Translations under genes and position numbers: made by a program
Notes under the pieces: generated by a model
Told to the model about the DNA's origin: nothing
What the model saw: the letters and a program-made list of their open reading frames with translations, nothing else
The model's database searches: none
NCBI GenBank assembly: GCA_001599935.1
Contig: BCIJ01000009.1
Location: 7,033 to 35,595 of the forward strand
Length of the DNA stretch: 28,563 nucleotides
Reading direction: 5' to 3'
Source: Holtermannia corniformis
Lineage: Eukaryota > Basidiomycota > Tremellomycetes > Holtermanniales
In this document: positions 1 through 10,471 of the stretch, piece by piece
Layout: each line of letters begins with the position of its first letter
How positions within the stretch are numbered: the stretch's first letter is position 1

Positions 1-253
1 TACGCCACTCAGCCAGCCATCAGGGCGGACNACGCGGCGGGCGACGCCGCATCTGGCGAACACTACATCCGGCGCGGATGTAGCCAAGACAAGTCTGGCG
101 CGCAGAGGATGTAGTCAAGGCGCCGAGGATGCGACGCATCCGGCGAGGATACTGCATCCGGCAAGACAGTCAGGATGGCGTGCGAGCCGTAGGCGAAGCC
201 TACAAAGTAGAGCCGTAGCGAGCGAGATGCATCACGGTTCTTCCCCAATCTAA
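1..253. repeat. Degenerate CATCCGGC / GGATGTAG-rich stretch
   Basis: The first ~200 bases repeat short related words: CATCTGGC at 50-57 and CATCCGGC at 67-74, 137-144 and 155-162, interleaved with GGAT and GGATGTAG. The units are irregularly spaced, so this is a decayed tandem or low-complexity array rather than a clean satellite. One plus-strand frame is open from base 2 to a stop at 251-253 and could be the end of a gene truncated by the window edge, but its Arg/Ser/Ala-rich translation matches nothing I recognise. Base 31 is an ambiguous N. Confidence 0.4.
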
Positions 254-541
254 CACAAACACGTCCGCGTCTGACCTTTGGATCTCGACTGGCCGCGTGC
301 GCCTTATGAAATTAGGTCGCACGGGCGGGGGATGGTCGAGTTGCGACCCGGATCGCATGTTACGTTGGCGGCGCGGTGGGCCTGGGCGCGATGGCCGCTC
401 CACTGCATGCAGTCGTCTCGGATATCTGTCTTTGCTAGCAAGAGCTCTTTAGGTGTGCTGTGGCTTGCACGTTGGGATTGAGTAGACTAGCCCGGCGGCC
501 GGTAGGAAATGGCAGCGGTCTATCATTAAAGCGTAGAGCGT
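254..541. other. No recognisable gene; upstream of the HIRIP3-like gene
   Basis: No frame here shows protein-family similarity. The missing N-terminal exon or exons and the promoter of the HIRIP3-like gene probably lie in this stretch. An ATG at 509-511 is in frame with the downstream exon but meets a TAA at 527-529, so it could only serve if an intron removes that stop. Confidence 0.4.
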
Positions 542-1286
542 AGTGGTCCGGCCGAGTCCAAGAAGAAGACGCAATCAGTGCGTAGCTCAGCTCAGCCCCG
601 CAAATCGAGCGCTGATGCATCCACAGAAGAAGCGCAAGAGTTCGGCAACGACCAGTGATGTCAGTTTACTGACTGCAGCGGTGGCGTAGGCGAAAAAGCT
701 GACCTGTGCCAGCTGTCACCAGACGAAGCGCGCGTCGTCGAGCTCAAGAAGATTGTCGTAGCCTGCGGCGTGCGCAAGCAGTGGGTCAAGGAGTTTGCAG
801 ACTGCCCGACGGTGCGTCGTTCGACGTTTGTAAACAAAAACTTACCGACTGAACTCTTCACCGTCTACAGGCAAAGTCACAGATCCAGCATCTCCTCCAG
901 TTGATCTCGAGTCTGGGAATGAAGGGCCAACCGACGATTGGGAAAGCAAAGGCGTCGAAAGCGAAGCGTGAGCTTGCGGCCGAGATCAGTGAGTTGTGTT
1001 TAGCATGACGGCGTGCGACCATTGTTGAGCTTTGTGCAGGTGATGTGGTTGCGTTCGAGGCGGAGCGGGGAATCGGTGGATCCGAGGGTCGCGCGAGGCG
1101 TGGAAGTGGTGGGAAGCAGGCGCAGGTGCAGATTAGCTCCGATGACGAAGAGGATACGGGGCCGAAGCGTAAGGTAGGTACATCTCACACGCCGTGTTCA
1201 CCACGGACTGTCACTGACCAACACGATATCAGACGGCAACGCAGAGTATAATGGACTTTTTTGGGGACCAGAGCAAGAGCGAGTGA
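542..1286 (+). CDS. HIRIP3-like histone-chaperone-type protein (5' end unresolved)
   Basis: The spliced protein holds the helical module typical of HIRIP3-family nuclear proteins: an ACGVRKQW segment, then LGMKGQPTIGKAKASK and KRELAAEI. The order and spacing match the vertebrate pattern of ACGVR, LG-KG-PSL-K and KREEAAE. HIRIP3 proteins bind histones H2A-H2B and the HIRA complex; that role is inferred here. Firm introns are 812-870, 989-1039 and 1174-1232. The stop is TGA 1284-1286. A Ser/Lys/Glu-rich frame from 542 is in phase with the core but meets TGA at 656-658, which an intron 578-664 (donor GTGCGT) would remove. The start codon was not found. The C-terminus reads TATQSIMDFFGDQSKSE, in which TQSIMDFF resembles a PCNA-interacting (PIP) box. 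An acidic SSDDEED patch and a PKRK basic cluster lie just before it. Confidence is high for the core exons and low for the 5' part. Confidence 0.72.
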
Positions 1287-1346
1287 CGATCACGATACTG
1301 TACAATGTGCTACATAGTGTAGCAAGATACAATGTGTAGTCAATGT

Positions 1347-2242
1347 TCAGACAAACTTGACGCCCTCGCCGTCTTCCTGCTTGAATACTTGAGCTTTACC
1401 TTTCTTGACTAGTGTGTCAAGTGCGCGTCGAAGCAGTGTATGTGGCAAGAGGTGGAAATCTGTGCGTGTCAGACGATACACAGGACTCGTCAGGCAGACA
1501 TACCGGTCATTTCCGCCAGATCACCATCTGTAAGTTCGTAGAAAGTCATGATGGACTTGTTCATCCCATTCTCAGTCACCTTGCAAGTCAGCCGACTGCG
1601 TAGAAAAGGCTGGCGCAGTGTTGACTTACCCAATCATAGATCACATTACCCCATTCCTCAGGTCTTCGCCAGTAGAGTAGATAGCTCGACGTCTGTTTCG
1701 GTGGTTCGGCAGCTGCTTTGCCTACAGAATCTCAGCCCGTATCCAGGCATCTTGCAGGTTGTGATGAGACCGACGTACCCTCCTTGACCATCTGTTGCAA
1801 AACCTGTCGAATCGCCGGCGGCTGTAATCGCCCTGTGCTCCGTTAGCCGTATAAGAGCCATACCTAGCCACGCACGATTGATATCTCTGTTCCAAAAGAC
1901 ATCGCCGCCTCCATCTGCGCCGTCGACATCTACACTGAAGACACGGTTATGTCGAGCCCAGCTCAGGATGAGGCCGATCCAGAGTGATGTTTGGTGTGCT
2001 GCAGTCGTTGGGTTTGGCTGCAGTCTGGATCTTGGATCAGTAGGCTTGACAATGAGATGTAGGGTTTGAGCGTACGTGAAAAAAGGTGGGAATGACCAGA
2101 TGGCGGGGGATTCGAACCCGGTGGGTGAGATGACGCTCTTCAGAGGCGTTGCGGGGCTACTCTGACTCGCAGATGATCGCGATTGTAGCTGTGATGCTAG
2201 GTTTTGAGACGTTGATGCTACCGGTTGCGCTATCTGCGACAT
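1347..2242 (-). CDS. VPS25: ESCRT-II complex subunit VPS25
   Basis: VPS25 is the small ESCRT-II subunit that recruits ESCRT-III on endosomes during multivesicular-body sorting. Six exons give 216 residues; the introns are 2075-2025, 1875-1833, 1778-1722, 1629-1580 and 1503-1460. Family hallmarks appear in order: FPPFFTLQPN, then a QTSLWIGLIL helix, FWNRDINRRLQPPAIRQVL, MVKEGKAAAE, YLLYWRRPEEWGNVIYDW, TFYELTDGD, and the terminal GEGVKFV. These cover both winged-helix domains. The exon joins were set by these motifs: FFT|LQPN fixes the first acceptor and NR|RLQPP the second. The protein is about 40 residues longer than human VPS25 because of a Ser/Gln-rich N-terminal extension before FPPFFT. 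No nearer in-frame ATG exists, so the extension is either real or the start has been mis-modelled through an unseen small intron. The neighbour at 2388 is divergent across 145 bp. Confidence 0.95.
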
Positions 2243-2323
2243 TGTGAGGTGCTTGCTAACTACCTCCGCACGGCCATGGTTGCCATCGTCAATCTACATT
2301 CCCACAGCCGTCATCAGCGCCAA

Positions 2324-2331
2324 CCACGTGG
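2324..2331. promoter_or_regulatory. CCACGTGG palindrome in a divergent promoter
   Basis: An E-box/G-box palindrome (CACGTG core) sits in the 145-bp gap between the divergent starts of VPS25 (2242) and the membrane-protein gene (2388). CACGTG is a standard site for bHLH factors such as Cbf1/Pho4-type regulators in fungi. That it is used here is inference. Confidence 0.35.
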
Positions 2332-2387
2332 CTCACCACCATTAAAGCTTGTGGCACCGCCTTGCTCCCACGCACCAACAACCATCC

Positions 2388-2998
2388 ATGTCCTCGACGC
2401 CATACTCCAAGCTACCCACCCAAGACCTCGAAGCTGGGTACGGTAGCCCATCAGCTCACCATCAGGATGCACCGCCAGACTACCCGCCGCAGCCTTCGGT
2501 CCCAACTGGGCTGATGGCGACGTATCATTTCACGCCACGATATCCTGTGCCGGGGAGCGAGGAGCGAGCAAGAGCAAAGATGTATGCCAGCCGTCATGTC
2601 AGTACAGTACTATTGTCTATCCGCAAGCTACAGATAGCTGAGACGTGAAGTAGGAGACGCTTGCTCTTGCTCGCGAAGCTTTCCCCGTGCTATGCAACTA
2701 TTCAGACGAACGGATCGAATTCCTCATCCGCGGCGAAGACTCGCACTGGTCCAAGCTTCTCAACGAGAGCTTTCACGATATCGCTACGCTGGCGCCGACG
2801 AACATCAGAGTCTGCGTTGCTGAAACGCAAAGCGACGTAGCGCTTCGTGAGTGGCTTGTCGCGCCGAGCCGACATGCGGCTGATGGATGCGTAGGGCACA
2901 GACGAGTCTGGATGATTGTGATTGCCAGCGTGGCGGGGGGNTTCTTTGGGTTCTGGCTGTTCGTCAACATCCTTGTTAATGCTGCCAGGCGGCACTAG
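2388..2998 (+). CDS. Unknown protein with a single C-terminal membrane segment
   Basis: I do not recognise the family. The model has three exons (introns 2598-2653 and 2847-2894) and 168 residues. The start is the ATG opening MSSTPYSKLP; an in-frame ATG at 2349 is also possible. The N-terminal ~60 residues are Pro/Tyr-rich (PPDYPPQP, FTPRYPVPG) and look disordered. The middle is a charged, probably helical region containing NYSDERIEFLIRGEDSHW. The last ~30 residues form one hydrophobic helix (WMIVIASVAG, then FFGFWLFVNIL) ending NAARRH, which suggests a tail-anchored or type II membrane protein. The second intron is a multiple of three, so its retention would add 16 residues without a stop; it is proposed because of the GTGAGT donor and a CTGAT branch-like site. 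Base 2941 is an ambiguous N inside the membrane segment. Confidence 0.6.
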
Positions 2999-3242
2999 TT
3001 GCGCTCGGTCGCGTCGCTCGTGCTGCATTAGTTGTTGTATGCTTCGACATAGCTGTTATCAATGAGCCTGGAAATGAAGATGAACGACATGAGTTGATCG
3101 CAGGTGAAGTCCTCGGATGTACGGCGCGCAGCTTCAGAAGGATATGTCACATACAAGGCATACAAGGCAAACGCTCTCCACAGGCGAGGCAAAACGAGCG
3201 AAACGAAGCAACGGTGCCCACAGGCGGCGAAGAAGAGGCTAC

Positions 3243-3248
3243 TTTATT
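3243..3248 (-). terminator. AATAAA polyadenylation signal of the H3 gene
   Basis: On the minus strand a perfect AATAAA lies 17 nt past the H3 stop codon at 3266. The rest of 2999-3242 is the convergent 3' flank shared with the membrane-protein gene, and I see no gene in it. Confidence 0.5.
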
Positions 3249-3265
3249 GAACGGCAAGACCGCAT

Positions 3266-4359
<1,094 letters not shown>

Positions 4360-5134
4360 GGTTCTCTGTGTCTAGTAGTGTTGGTAAGGTAGTCTGTTGT
4401 TGTACGGTCGTGGTCTGTGTGGGAACAGCCGTGCGGTCAGAAGGGGCAAGAGGGGAAGAACGGATTCGCCGCCACCGGGCCCGCGGTTTACTCGAGTTTG
4501 CCGCGAACCCCCTCGCCTGTGCGGCCTCCGTTCAGCGCCCCGTTTTGCGCCCGCGCGCACAGCGTACGCGAACGGTGACCTCACTTTTCGAATGCCACAC
4601 TGGCAGTTGATTACGTAAGATTGAAACGGAGCGGTGTCGGTGGCGATTCGCCCGGTTCAAAGGGGGCTCGAGGTATAGGCGGGAGCAAAATGACAGAAGC
4701 GCTGCAGGAAGATGGGATACCGGCACGATCTGGCGGCTCTGATGCAACCAAGATCATGAGATGAGAGCGAGCATGGGCGACATGGATTCGCATGCGACCG
4801 TACTGGCATATCCGTTTCTCCTGATAGGCGGGTTTGATTCACCCAAGACTTTTGCCGAACTTGGCGTAGCTGCATCACGATCGTCCACAGCAGCTGTCCA
4901 GCTTGCTTAAACGCATACGACTAGTCTGTCGCCTACTCTTGCTACTACGTGCTGCATCGCCAGCTGAACGAGCACGCGACAATCACCGAACAATCAGTGA
5001 TTTGCCACCGACGCGTCCTCGCGGGACCAAAGTCGAGCACTAGTCGAGTTGGATGGCACCATCGACATCCACTGCACCGGTCAAGTCCGCCTCTGCCTGC
5101 CTGCCGTCTTGAATGCAGCATGCTCTGTGCCAGA
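4360..5134. other. Intergenic divergent promoter region (H3 / unknown charged protein)
   Basis: No coding exon is supported in these 775 bp between the H3 start and the ATG at 5135. The region is GC-rich around 4470-4560. It should hold the H3 promoter on the left and the promoter of the 5135 gene on the right. Confidence 0.5.
4611..4618. promoter_or_regulatory. TTACGTAA bZIP-type palindrome
   Basis: An 8-bp perfect palindrome, TTACGTAA, lies about 250 bp upstream of the H3 start codon. TTACGTAA is a known bZIP (Yap/CREB-like) half-site arrangement. Its use here is unproven. Confidence 0.25.
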
Positions 5135-5920
5135 ATGTCATCCCCCTTGAACCCCTACCGCGCAACGTCAAGCTCATCCCCAATGACGTCCCCGACCCCC
5201 TTTGCCCACATCCAGCTTGCCAACTCGCACTCGCCAACCCCGTCCCATCGACGGCAGTCGCACGCGCATACCCGGCACGCGGCACCGCAGTTCCCTCGCT
5301 CGAGATCGCTGAACGGCTCGACGTCGCAGCTGCTGTTCCCGGCCGAGGAGCAGGGTCAGGGCGCGACGCCTGTTGAGAGCGCAATGTGGCGAGACAGGTT
5401 GGCGAGGCGGTTTGAAGAGAAGGAGAGGCGGGCGAGGGAGCGGCATAATGAAGTGCAGAGGAGGAGACAGGTCGCTGGAGCCACGCATACGAACGAGATG
5501 GAGCAGGATGAGGAGACGGCGCTGAAGCGAGCTGAAGCAGAGGATGAGGAGGTACGTGCTGCGGCGCGGTGACCGTGCGTGAGTGCTGACATTATACCAA
5601 TGCAGATCTTCCGTCGCATGGTCATCCACCAGCGAAAACGAGAAGAACATGCGCGCCTGCGCTCTTTCGAACAAGCTATCGGATCCGACGATCTCGACCT
5701 CGATCCCATGAAGCAGTTTGAAGGGATCGAACCTCCAGCCGAGAGCGAACAGGAGCAATGGCAGCGCGAGGCCGCACTGGCAGAACAAGCAGAGGCACCA
5801 GACGGCATGGACGTTGACGGCGATACGGCAATGGACGTCGATCAACCACAGACTATCGGGTACGACGACGAATGGGGGGTGGATGAGTTTGATTGGGACC
5901 AAGTGATTGCGATGGAGTGA
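5135..5920 (+). CDS. Unknown charged protein with coiled-coil-like centre and acidic tail
   Basis: I do not recognise the family. Two exons (intron 5552-5605, GTACGT donor, TGCAG acceptor) give 243 residues. The first ~85 residues are Ser/Pro/His-rich and probably disordered. A segment rich in Arg and Glu follows (WRDRLARRFEEKERRARERH), then one running across the splice into EEIFRRMVIHQRKREEHARL, which looks like a long charged helix or coiled coil. The C-terminus is acidic with MDVDGDTAMDVD and ends DEWGVDEFDWDQVIAME. The start chosen is the ATG of MSSPLNPYRA. The frame stays open upstream to 4949, so an earlier start is possible, but the upstream translation looks like leader sequence. The composition would suit a nuclear protein; that is a guess. 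It converges on the SURF4 gene with 127 bp between the stops. Confidence 0.62.
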
Positions 5921-6047
5921 GCGGTTCAAGTCAGAGGTGTGCAATCGGGCAGAGCCATGAATTCATAGGTGACGGAACGGGTGTACGATGCGACGTTGGA
6001 AGCAGAGCAACAAGGGTAGGGTGGGGCGGCAGGATGCGACGACATGT

Positions 6048-7539
6048 TTAGTAGACCTGTGGGAGGCGTGAGCTTGCTGGCTCCTTGGCGCAAACGTCGC
6101 GCACCTTCTTCTTCTCGTCGACCGAGATGCCGCCGGGACCCATGTTGACGAGGAGCAGCAAGCCGCCGACGATGGCTTCGCAGCGTCAGCTAGGTTAAGC
6201 AACAGCTGTCGGAACTCACAGAGAGTCTGTTGGCACACACGCAGGCGTCAGTACACTCAATCAGCTTACGAACATCACGCACTTGGAAGCTAAGCAGGGT
6301 GTGAGCACCATTCAACCCACAGCCCGTGTGCACTTACAAGTCATACTTGAGGAAATCGCGCTGGGGGTGCGCAGAGTGCACGCTCCACCAGTTGTTGATA
6401 AACACGTTGAAGACGCTCAGCAAGAGCACGAGGAAGCTCGCGCTCCACTTGGCCTTGAAGCCGACGGCGACCATGACGCACGCGCCGAGGCCGACAACTG
6501 AGACAATCACGCGTGCGAAAGACCACGAGCCTTGGAAGATGAAACCGATGAAGAGGAAGATGAGCAGGATCCGTCCAGCGAGCTGGAAGCTGAGGATGGC
6601 GTCAGCTGGGGATCCAACCGGGCTAACTTGCCGCACTATTTGCGCCTGTCGTTCTCGCTAATGTTGGGCAGACCGGCGAACAGCTTTTTCTTGTTGGCGA
6701 GCGAGTCGGAGAGGACCATGAGGAGGCCACCGATGACACTCAGGTTGCGTAGGAAGAACGAGAGGTCGAACAGAAGACCGTAGCCAACGCCTGTGGCGGA
6801 GCTGGGGTCAGCAGATGTGCAAGCGAGCGCCACCGGGCTGACCTTGAGCGACGACAACGCCGAGCAGGCCAAAGACGGCGTAGTCGGGGTAGCGCTTGGT
6901 GATGACCCCAAACGAGCACGCGAGCATGGTCTGACGAGTCAGCCGAGCAGCAAGAGCGCTCCTGTACGTACAAAGACGTTGATGAGCAGGAAGAGGTGCG
7001 AGAAGCCCCAGAAGAAGCGACGGTGCCTGTAGAGAGCTTAGTGGGTTTCGTCTACAGTGTTTACCATGCAAACGCACTTTTCGAGGTACCAGATCTGGTC
7101 CGACCATTGCGTGAGGATGCGAAGGGCGTCTGCAAAGGTGTCAGCGAACCGAGACGACAGCTAACTATCATAGCTCCGAGCCGTCGAGTCACTGACCTTC
7201 GAGGAAAGTAACGACGATTAGGAAACGGGCCATTGCCGGGATATACGGGCGGATGGGCTGAGCAGCATCAACACGGCTCTATCGCGTCCCGACCGTGACA
7301 GTGCCCACCTGCGTGTACGCCTCGATCAAGTCCTCGACTTTGGAGCTAACACCCTGGATCTTGTCAATGTACTCTGCGAGCGGGCCATCCTTGCCCGGCT
7401 GGCCGTAGCCTGCAGCGCGGGTCGAGATGGGGTCGGGCGTGTACGATTGCGGCTGCGGGTGGAAGCCTGAGCCTGGACCGCCGCCGGTTCGATGCAAGTT
7501 TGGGTTGAGATGGATGCCTTGGCGAGACGAGGACGACAT
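6048..7539 (-). CDS. SURF4/Erv29-family ER cargo receptor
   Basis: SURF4/Erv29 proteins cycle between ER and Golgi and load soluble secretory cargo into COPII vesicles. Eleven exons total 987 nt (328 residues). Family landmarks in order: RPYIPAMARFLIVVTFLEDA, QWSDQIWYLE, YAVFGLLGVVVAQ, LLFDLSFFLRNLSVIGGLL, FAGLPNISENDRRKYFQLAG, VMVAVGFKAKW, HPQRDFLKYDFFQTLSIVGG and MGPGGISVDEKKKVY. The C-terminal KKVY is a KKXX dilysine ER-retrieval signal. The N-terminal ~77 residues are Gly/Pro/Gln-rich cytosolic tail on a single exon. Introns are 7308-7258, 7196-7130, 7077-7027, 6971-6931, 6842-6791, 6636-6590, 6337-6290, 6282-6227, 6219-6176 and 6104-6057. Two adjacent exons, 6289-6283 and 6226-6220, are only 7 nt each and together supply most of FFQTLS; without them the family motif is lost. 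7540-7793 upstream holds no gene and should carry the promoter. Confidence 0.97.
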
Positions 7540-7793
7540 GATGGCTTGCTGAGGTGAGAGCGTGAGTGGGTACTGAGCGGCTGAGAGTAGACTGGGATGC
7601 TGCCACGTCACGGCAACAACGCTTTGCACTTTCCAGCGACGGAGACTTACACGACTTGTTGGCACTGTGTTGCGATGACAGACGCTTGCCTTGCGCACTT
7701 TGTCGAGTCCAAGAGCTCGTACAGTCTGATGAACTGATGGACGACCGACCAGAGCTGCATCGCTCCAACGTCATCCAAAATGCTTCCGTCCAT

Positions 7794-10137
7794 TCACGAA
7801 GGTGGCACCCCTCGTCTCCTTCGCCCGCCCCAGCCCTGCCCACCCGTCGTCACCTCTTCCTCCTCGATCCGAATCTTCTTCTTGCGCCCGTTACCTACCA
7901 CATCGATCCCCATTGCATACAGTCGATCGAGCTCGTCGTCGTCCGTGTCCTCGTCGAGTTGGACACCGGCAGCGCTCGCGCCCGTCGCGAGTGGCGTCGC
8001 GGCGGACGGCCCACCAAAGCGACGACGGCAGATGTCGGCGCCGTGCTCTTGGTATTCGGCTTTGGTGACAGGGTACGTCGCAAGGTAGTCTTCGGAGGCT
8101 GTGAGTGATAGCGCTGAATGATAGGGTGGTGCCGCGGGGCTTTGGTCGCGTCAGCCACGAACGCCTGGCAGACTACACTGTACTCACTCGAACGCTTCAA
8201 AGATACCAACCTCATAGTCGATAGGACATAGCGCTCGCAGATCTCTCTCTCTGCGCATCGTCAGCATCGACGCCCCATGCTTGAGCTACGGCAACTCACA
8301 GCCGTTCCCCCAATGCCTCAATGTTGCCCAAACCACCAAACACCCCGATATGCGCCCAAAACATGCCCTGTATCGCTTCTGGCATCTGCGCTATCACGTG
8401 CGCTATCGTCTCTGGCAGACCCGCCTGTTGTAACCCTATCAAACCATCAGTCCCACCGCGGGCGCTCAAAGACCAGCCCAGCACTAACCAATATCGCTCG
8501 GGTTGAACAGCAGTTCCGGCACCGCGAACCGCTCATTGCCCATCCACAGCACCTGCTCCTCGTCCTCGATCCCAGCGCCAGCGCCAGCAGCAGGGACTCG
8601 TTCCGGCTGCTTGCCCCGACTCTTGGCACTACTAGCGCTCCCAAACGTCGTCGAGCGCGTCGCTTTCGCCTTGCCTGGGGCAGCCTTGGCCTTGACTTTG
8701 ATAGGTGGGACGGCGTTGGGACCGGAACGGATGTAGCCGGCACGAGATGAGGATGGGTCGGAAAAGTCGGGTAGGACGTATTGCTGGACGATTGGGTTTT
8801 GCTTGGGGTTGGCTCTGAGCGGGTTAGCCATGGATGCGCGAAGGCAGGCAGAGTTCCGGCGTTGGAGCAGAGTCGCAAGTAAGAGACTGCAAGTAAGACT
8901 CGTGGCTTGGCAGTTGCCAGCGAGCGCTGACCCCGCAGCAGCCACACACCGACTCACTTGCAAGCCTCGAGATCACCCCTCCAGTCCATCGAGACATAGC
9001 AGCAACGCTCCATGACCTGCTGCATGACGTGCGTCTCATCCTGCATGTTCCACTGGCGGAACGAGACGAGGTGTTTGAGTTGGTTGGTCAGTAGTTTGCC
9101 GCCGACGTCGATCCTGTGCAGTCAAATCAGCTGAAGAACGGCAGTGGCAGTGGTAGCGGTGGGGCAGGGCACAGAGGCTGCAAAATGTCCAGGATTCCCC
9201 CGAACACCTCTGCCCCGCTGACCGGCGAACGGTTGAGAGCACTAGCGACTCACCGCCTGACGTGTTCCCATAGGATCTTGCCATCTTTCACAGGCAACAC
9301 GTGGGTATAGCTGTACCCGACGTCGACGAGGAGCATGCACGCGGGTGGGATCGGTTCATCGTTGCCGAACAGGCCGCCGGAGGGGATCAGCGCTGCGGCT
9401 GGGTCTTGTCAGCTTCTATCATCCGGTGGGACCGCGGTTGCACGGGACGTAGGGACGATTCGGACATGAGTAAGGGTTCTTGGCTTGCACGCGAGGTACT
9501 CGAGCAAGTGCGAGATGAAGAACGGTCACACCCAATGCCTTGTGACAGTATCGATAGACGCGCCTAACTCACGGGTACAGCGGTAATAGCTCTCAAACCC
9601 GTATTCCTCGAATACAACCTGGTCCGTCGCCTCTGCCAAATTCGGTAGGTTGAAGTAGGGTTCCGTCAACAGCAGCGAAGTCTCTGGCGGTGTGATCTGT
9701 GCGCGCCGTCAACAACGTCCAGCCGTGTACCATGATTCTGGCTAGCGCCGTGGCCAGCAACGCACGTCCATACACTCCTGACTGAACACTCGATCCCAAA
9801 CCAGCTTTTGCGCGTCCCAGCTAACGAGCATGCCCTGTCAATACCCATATTTAGCTGTGCGTCGGGCGCCGGCTCCAAAGTCGCTACGCACCCGCTCATG
9901 AGCCCGCCGATAAGCCAGACCCGAGAAATCGCGACACGTGTCAACCTCGTCGGCGACAAACGTCTTGCGTTCGATCTTGGATCTGAACAGAGCGTTTGGG
10001 ATGACTCTGCGGTTGTGAGCCAAGGTTGGCCGAAGGAAGGGTGTACGGACGAACCTGGGTTCAAAGTCTAGACCTGAGATACCTGCTTTGATACTGTAAG
10101 CTCCATTGTCCAGGATGAGGATCTTGGAGGGCGGCAT
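7794..10137 (-). CDS. ARP6: Actin-related protein ARP6 (SWR1 complex)
   Basis: ARP6 is an actin-fold subunit of the SWR1 remodeller, which deposits histone H2A.Z. Ten exons total 1563 nt (520 residues). Landmarks: [20 protein letters not shown] (N-terminal nucleotide-binding strand), [110 protein letters not shown] and [18 protein letters not shown]. Introns are 10054-10007, two further introns (57 and 69 nt), 9572-9399, 9253-9114, 8957-8815, 8488-8436, 8299-8251, and one of 48 nt after FEAF. The last junction was chosen because only an AAAG acceptor restores frame into [10 protein letters not shown]. The PITYAW-GG segment usual in ARP6 reads [10 protein letters not shown] here. The C-terminus has an extra ~70 residues with acidic (DEDTDDDEL) and basic (RKKKIR, RRRR) patches. 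Confidence 0.97.
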
Positions 10138-10471
10138 GGTGCTGTGATGTCCTGGGGGAAGATGCAGTTGAGTGTTACGCGTAACGAACTAAACTGTCAT
10201 GTGCTTTGGGAATTCAATGCCGGAGATCGTGTGCATCTCCGTTGCGATCGTAAGATGGGCTGGCGGCAGTTGAAAGTGGCGGCAAAAGTCCGCTAGAGAC
10301 AAAATAGTCACTGGGAGGCCGTGTGCTTCTAAGGGCAGTCGCAATATCATAGGCCGCTGCTTTAAACTACTCTGCTGGCTTGCTGTATGCATTCATTGCC
10401 CATCTCACTCCTGGATCCCTCGTTCTCCTCCCTGCGGTGCCACACTCCTGTCACGTGTTGCCACTTGAATA
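10138..10471. promoter_or_regulatory. Divergent promoter of ARP6 and ATP-citrate lyase, with CACGTG
   Basis: No gene is seen in these 334 bp. A CACGTG E-box lies at 10452-10457, about 20 bp before the tiny ORF at 10472 and about 340 bp before the ATP-citrate lyase ATG. E-boxes bind bHLH regulators, and lipogenic genes are common bHLH targets in eukaryotes; applying that here is inference. Confidence 0.4.

Noticed and set aside
66..167. CRISPR-like array or telomeric repeat
   Set aside because: The repeat words are short, irregular and without uniform spacers, the context is eukaryotic, and the units do not resemble TTAGGG-type telomere repeats.
655..678. A 24-nt mini-intron removing an in-frame TGA
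   Set aside because: It has a GT, a CTGAC and an AG, but 24 nt is far below the 40-nt minimum seen elsewhere in the window. A normal 87-nt intron (578-664) removes the same stop.
2098..2239. Intron-containing tRNA gene on the minus strand
   Set aside because: A-box-like and B-box-like words are present, but the acceptor strands do not pair (TCGCAGA against GCCATCT), the T-stem has two C-C mismatches, and the spacing needs a long intron. The same DNA is in frame with VPS25.
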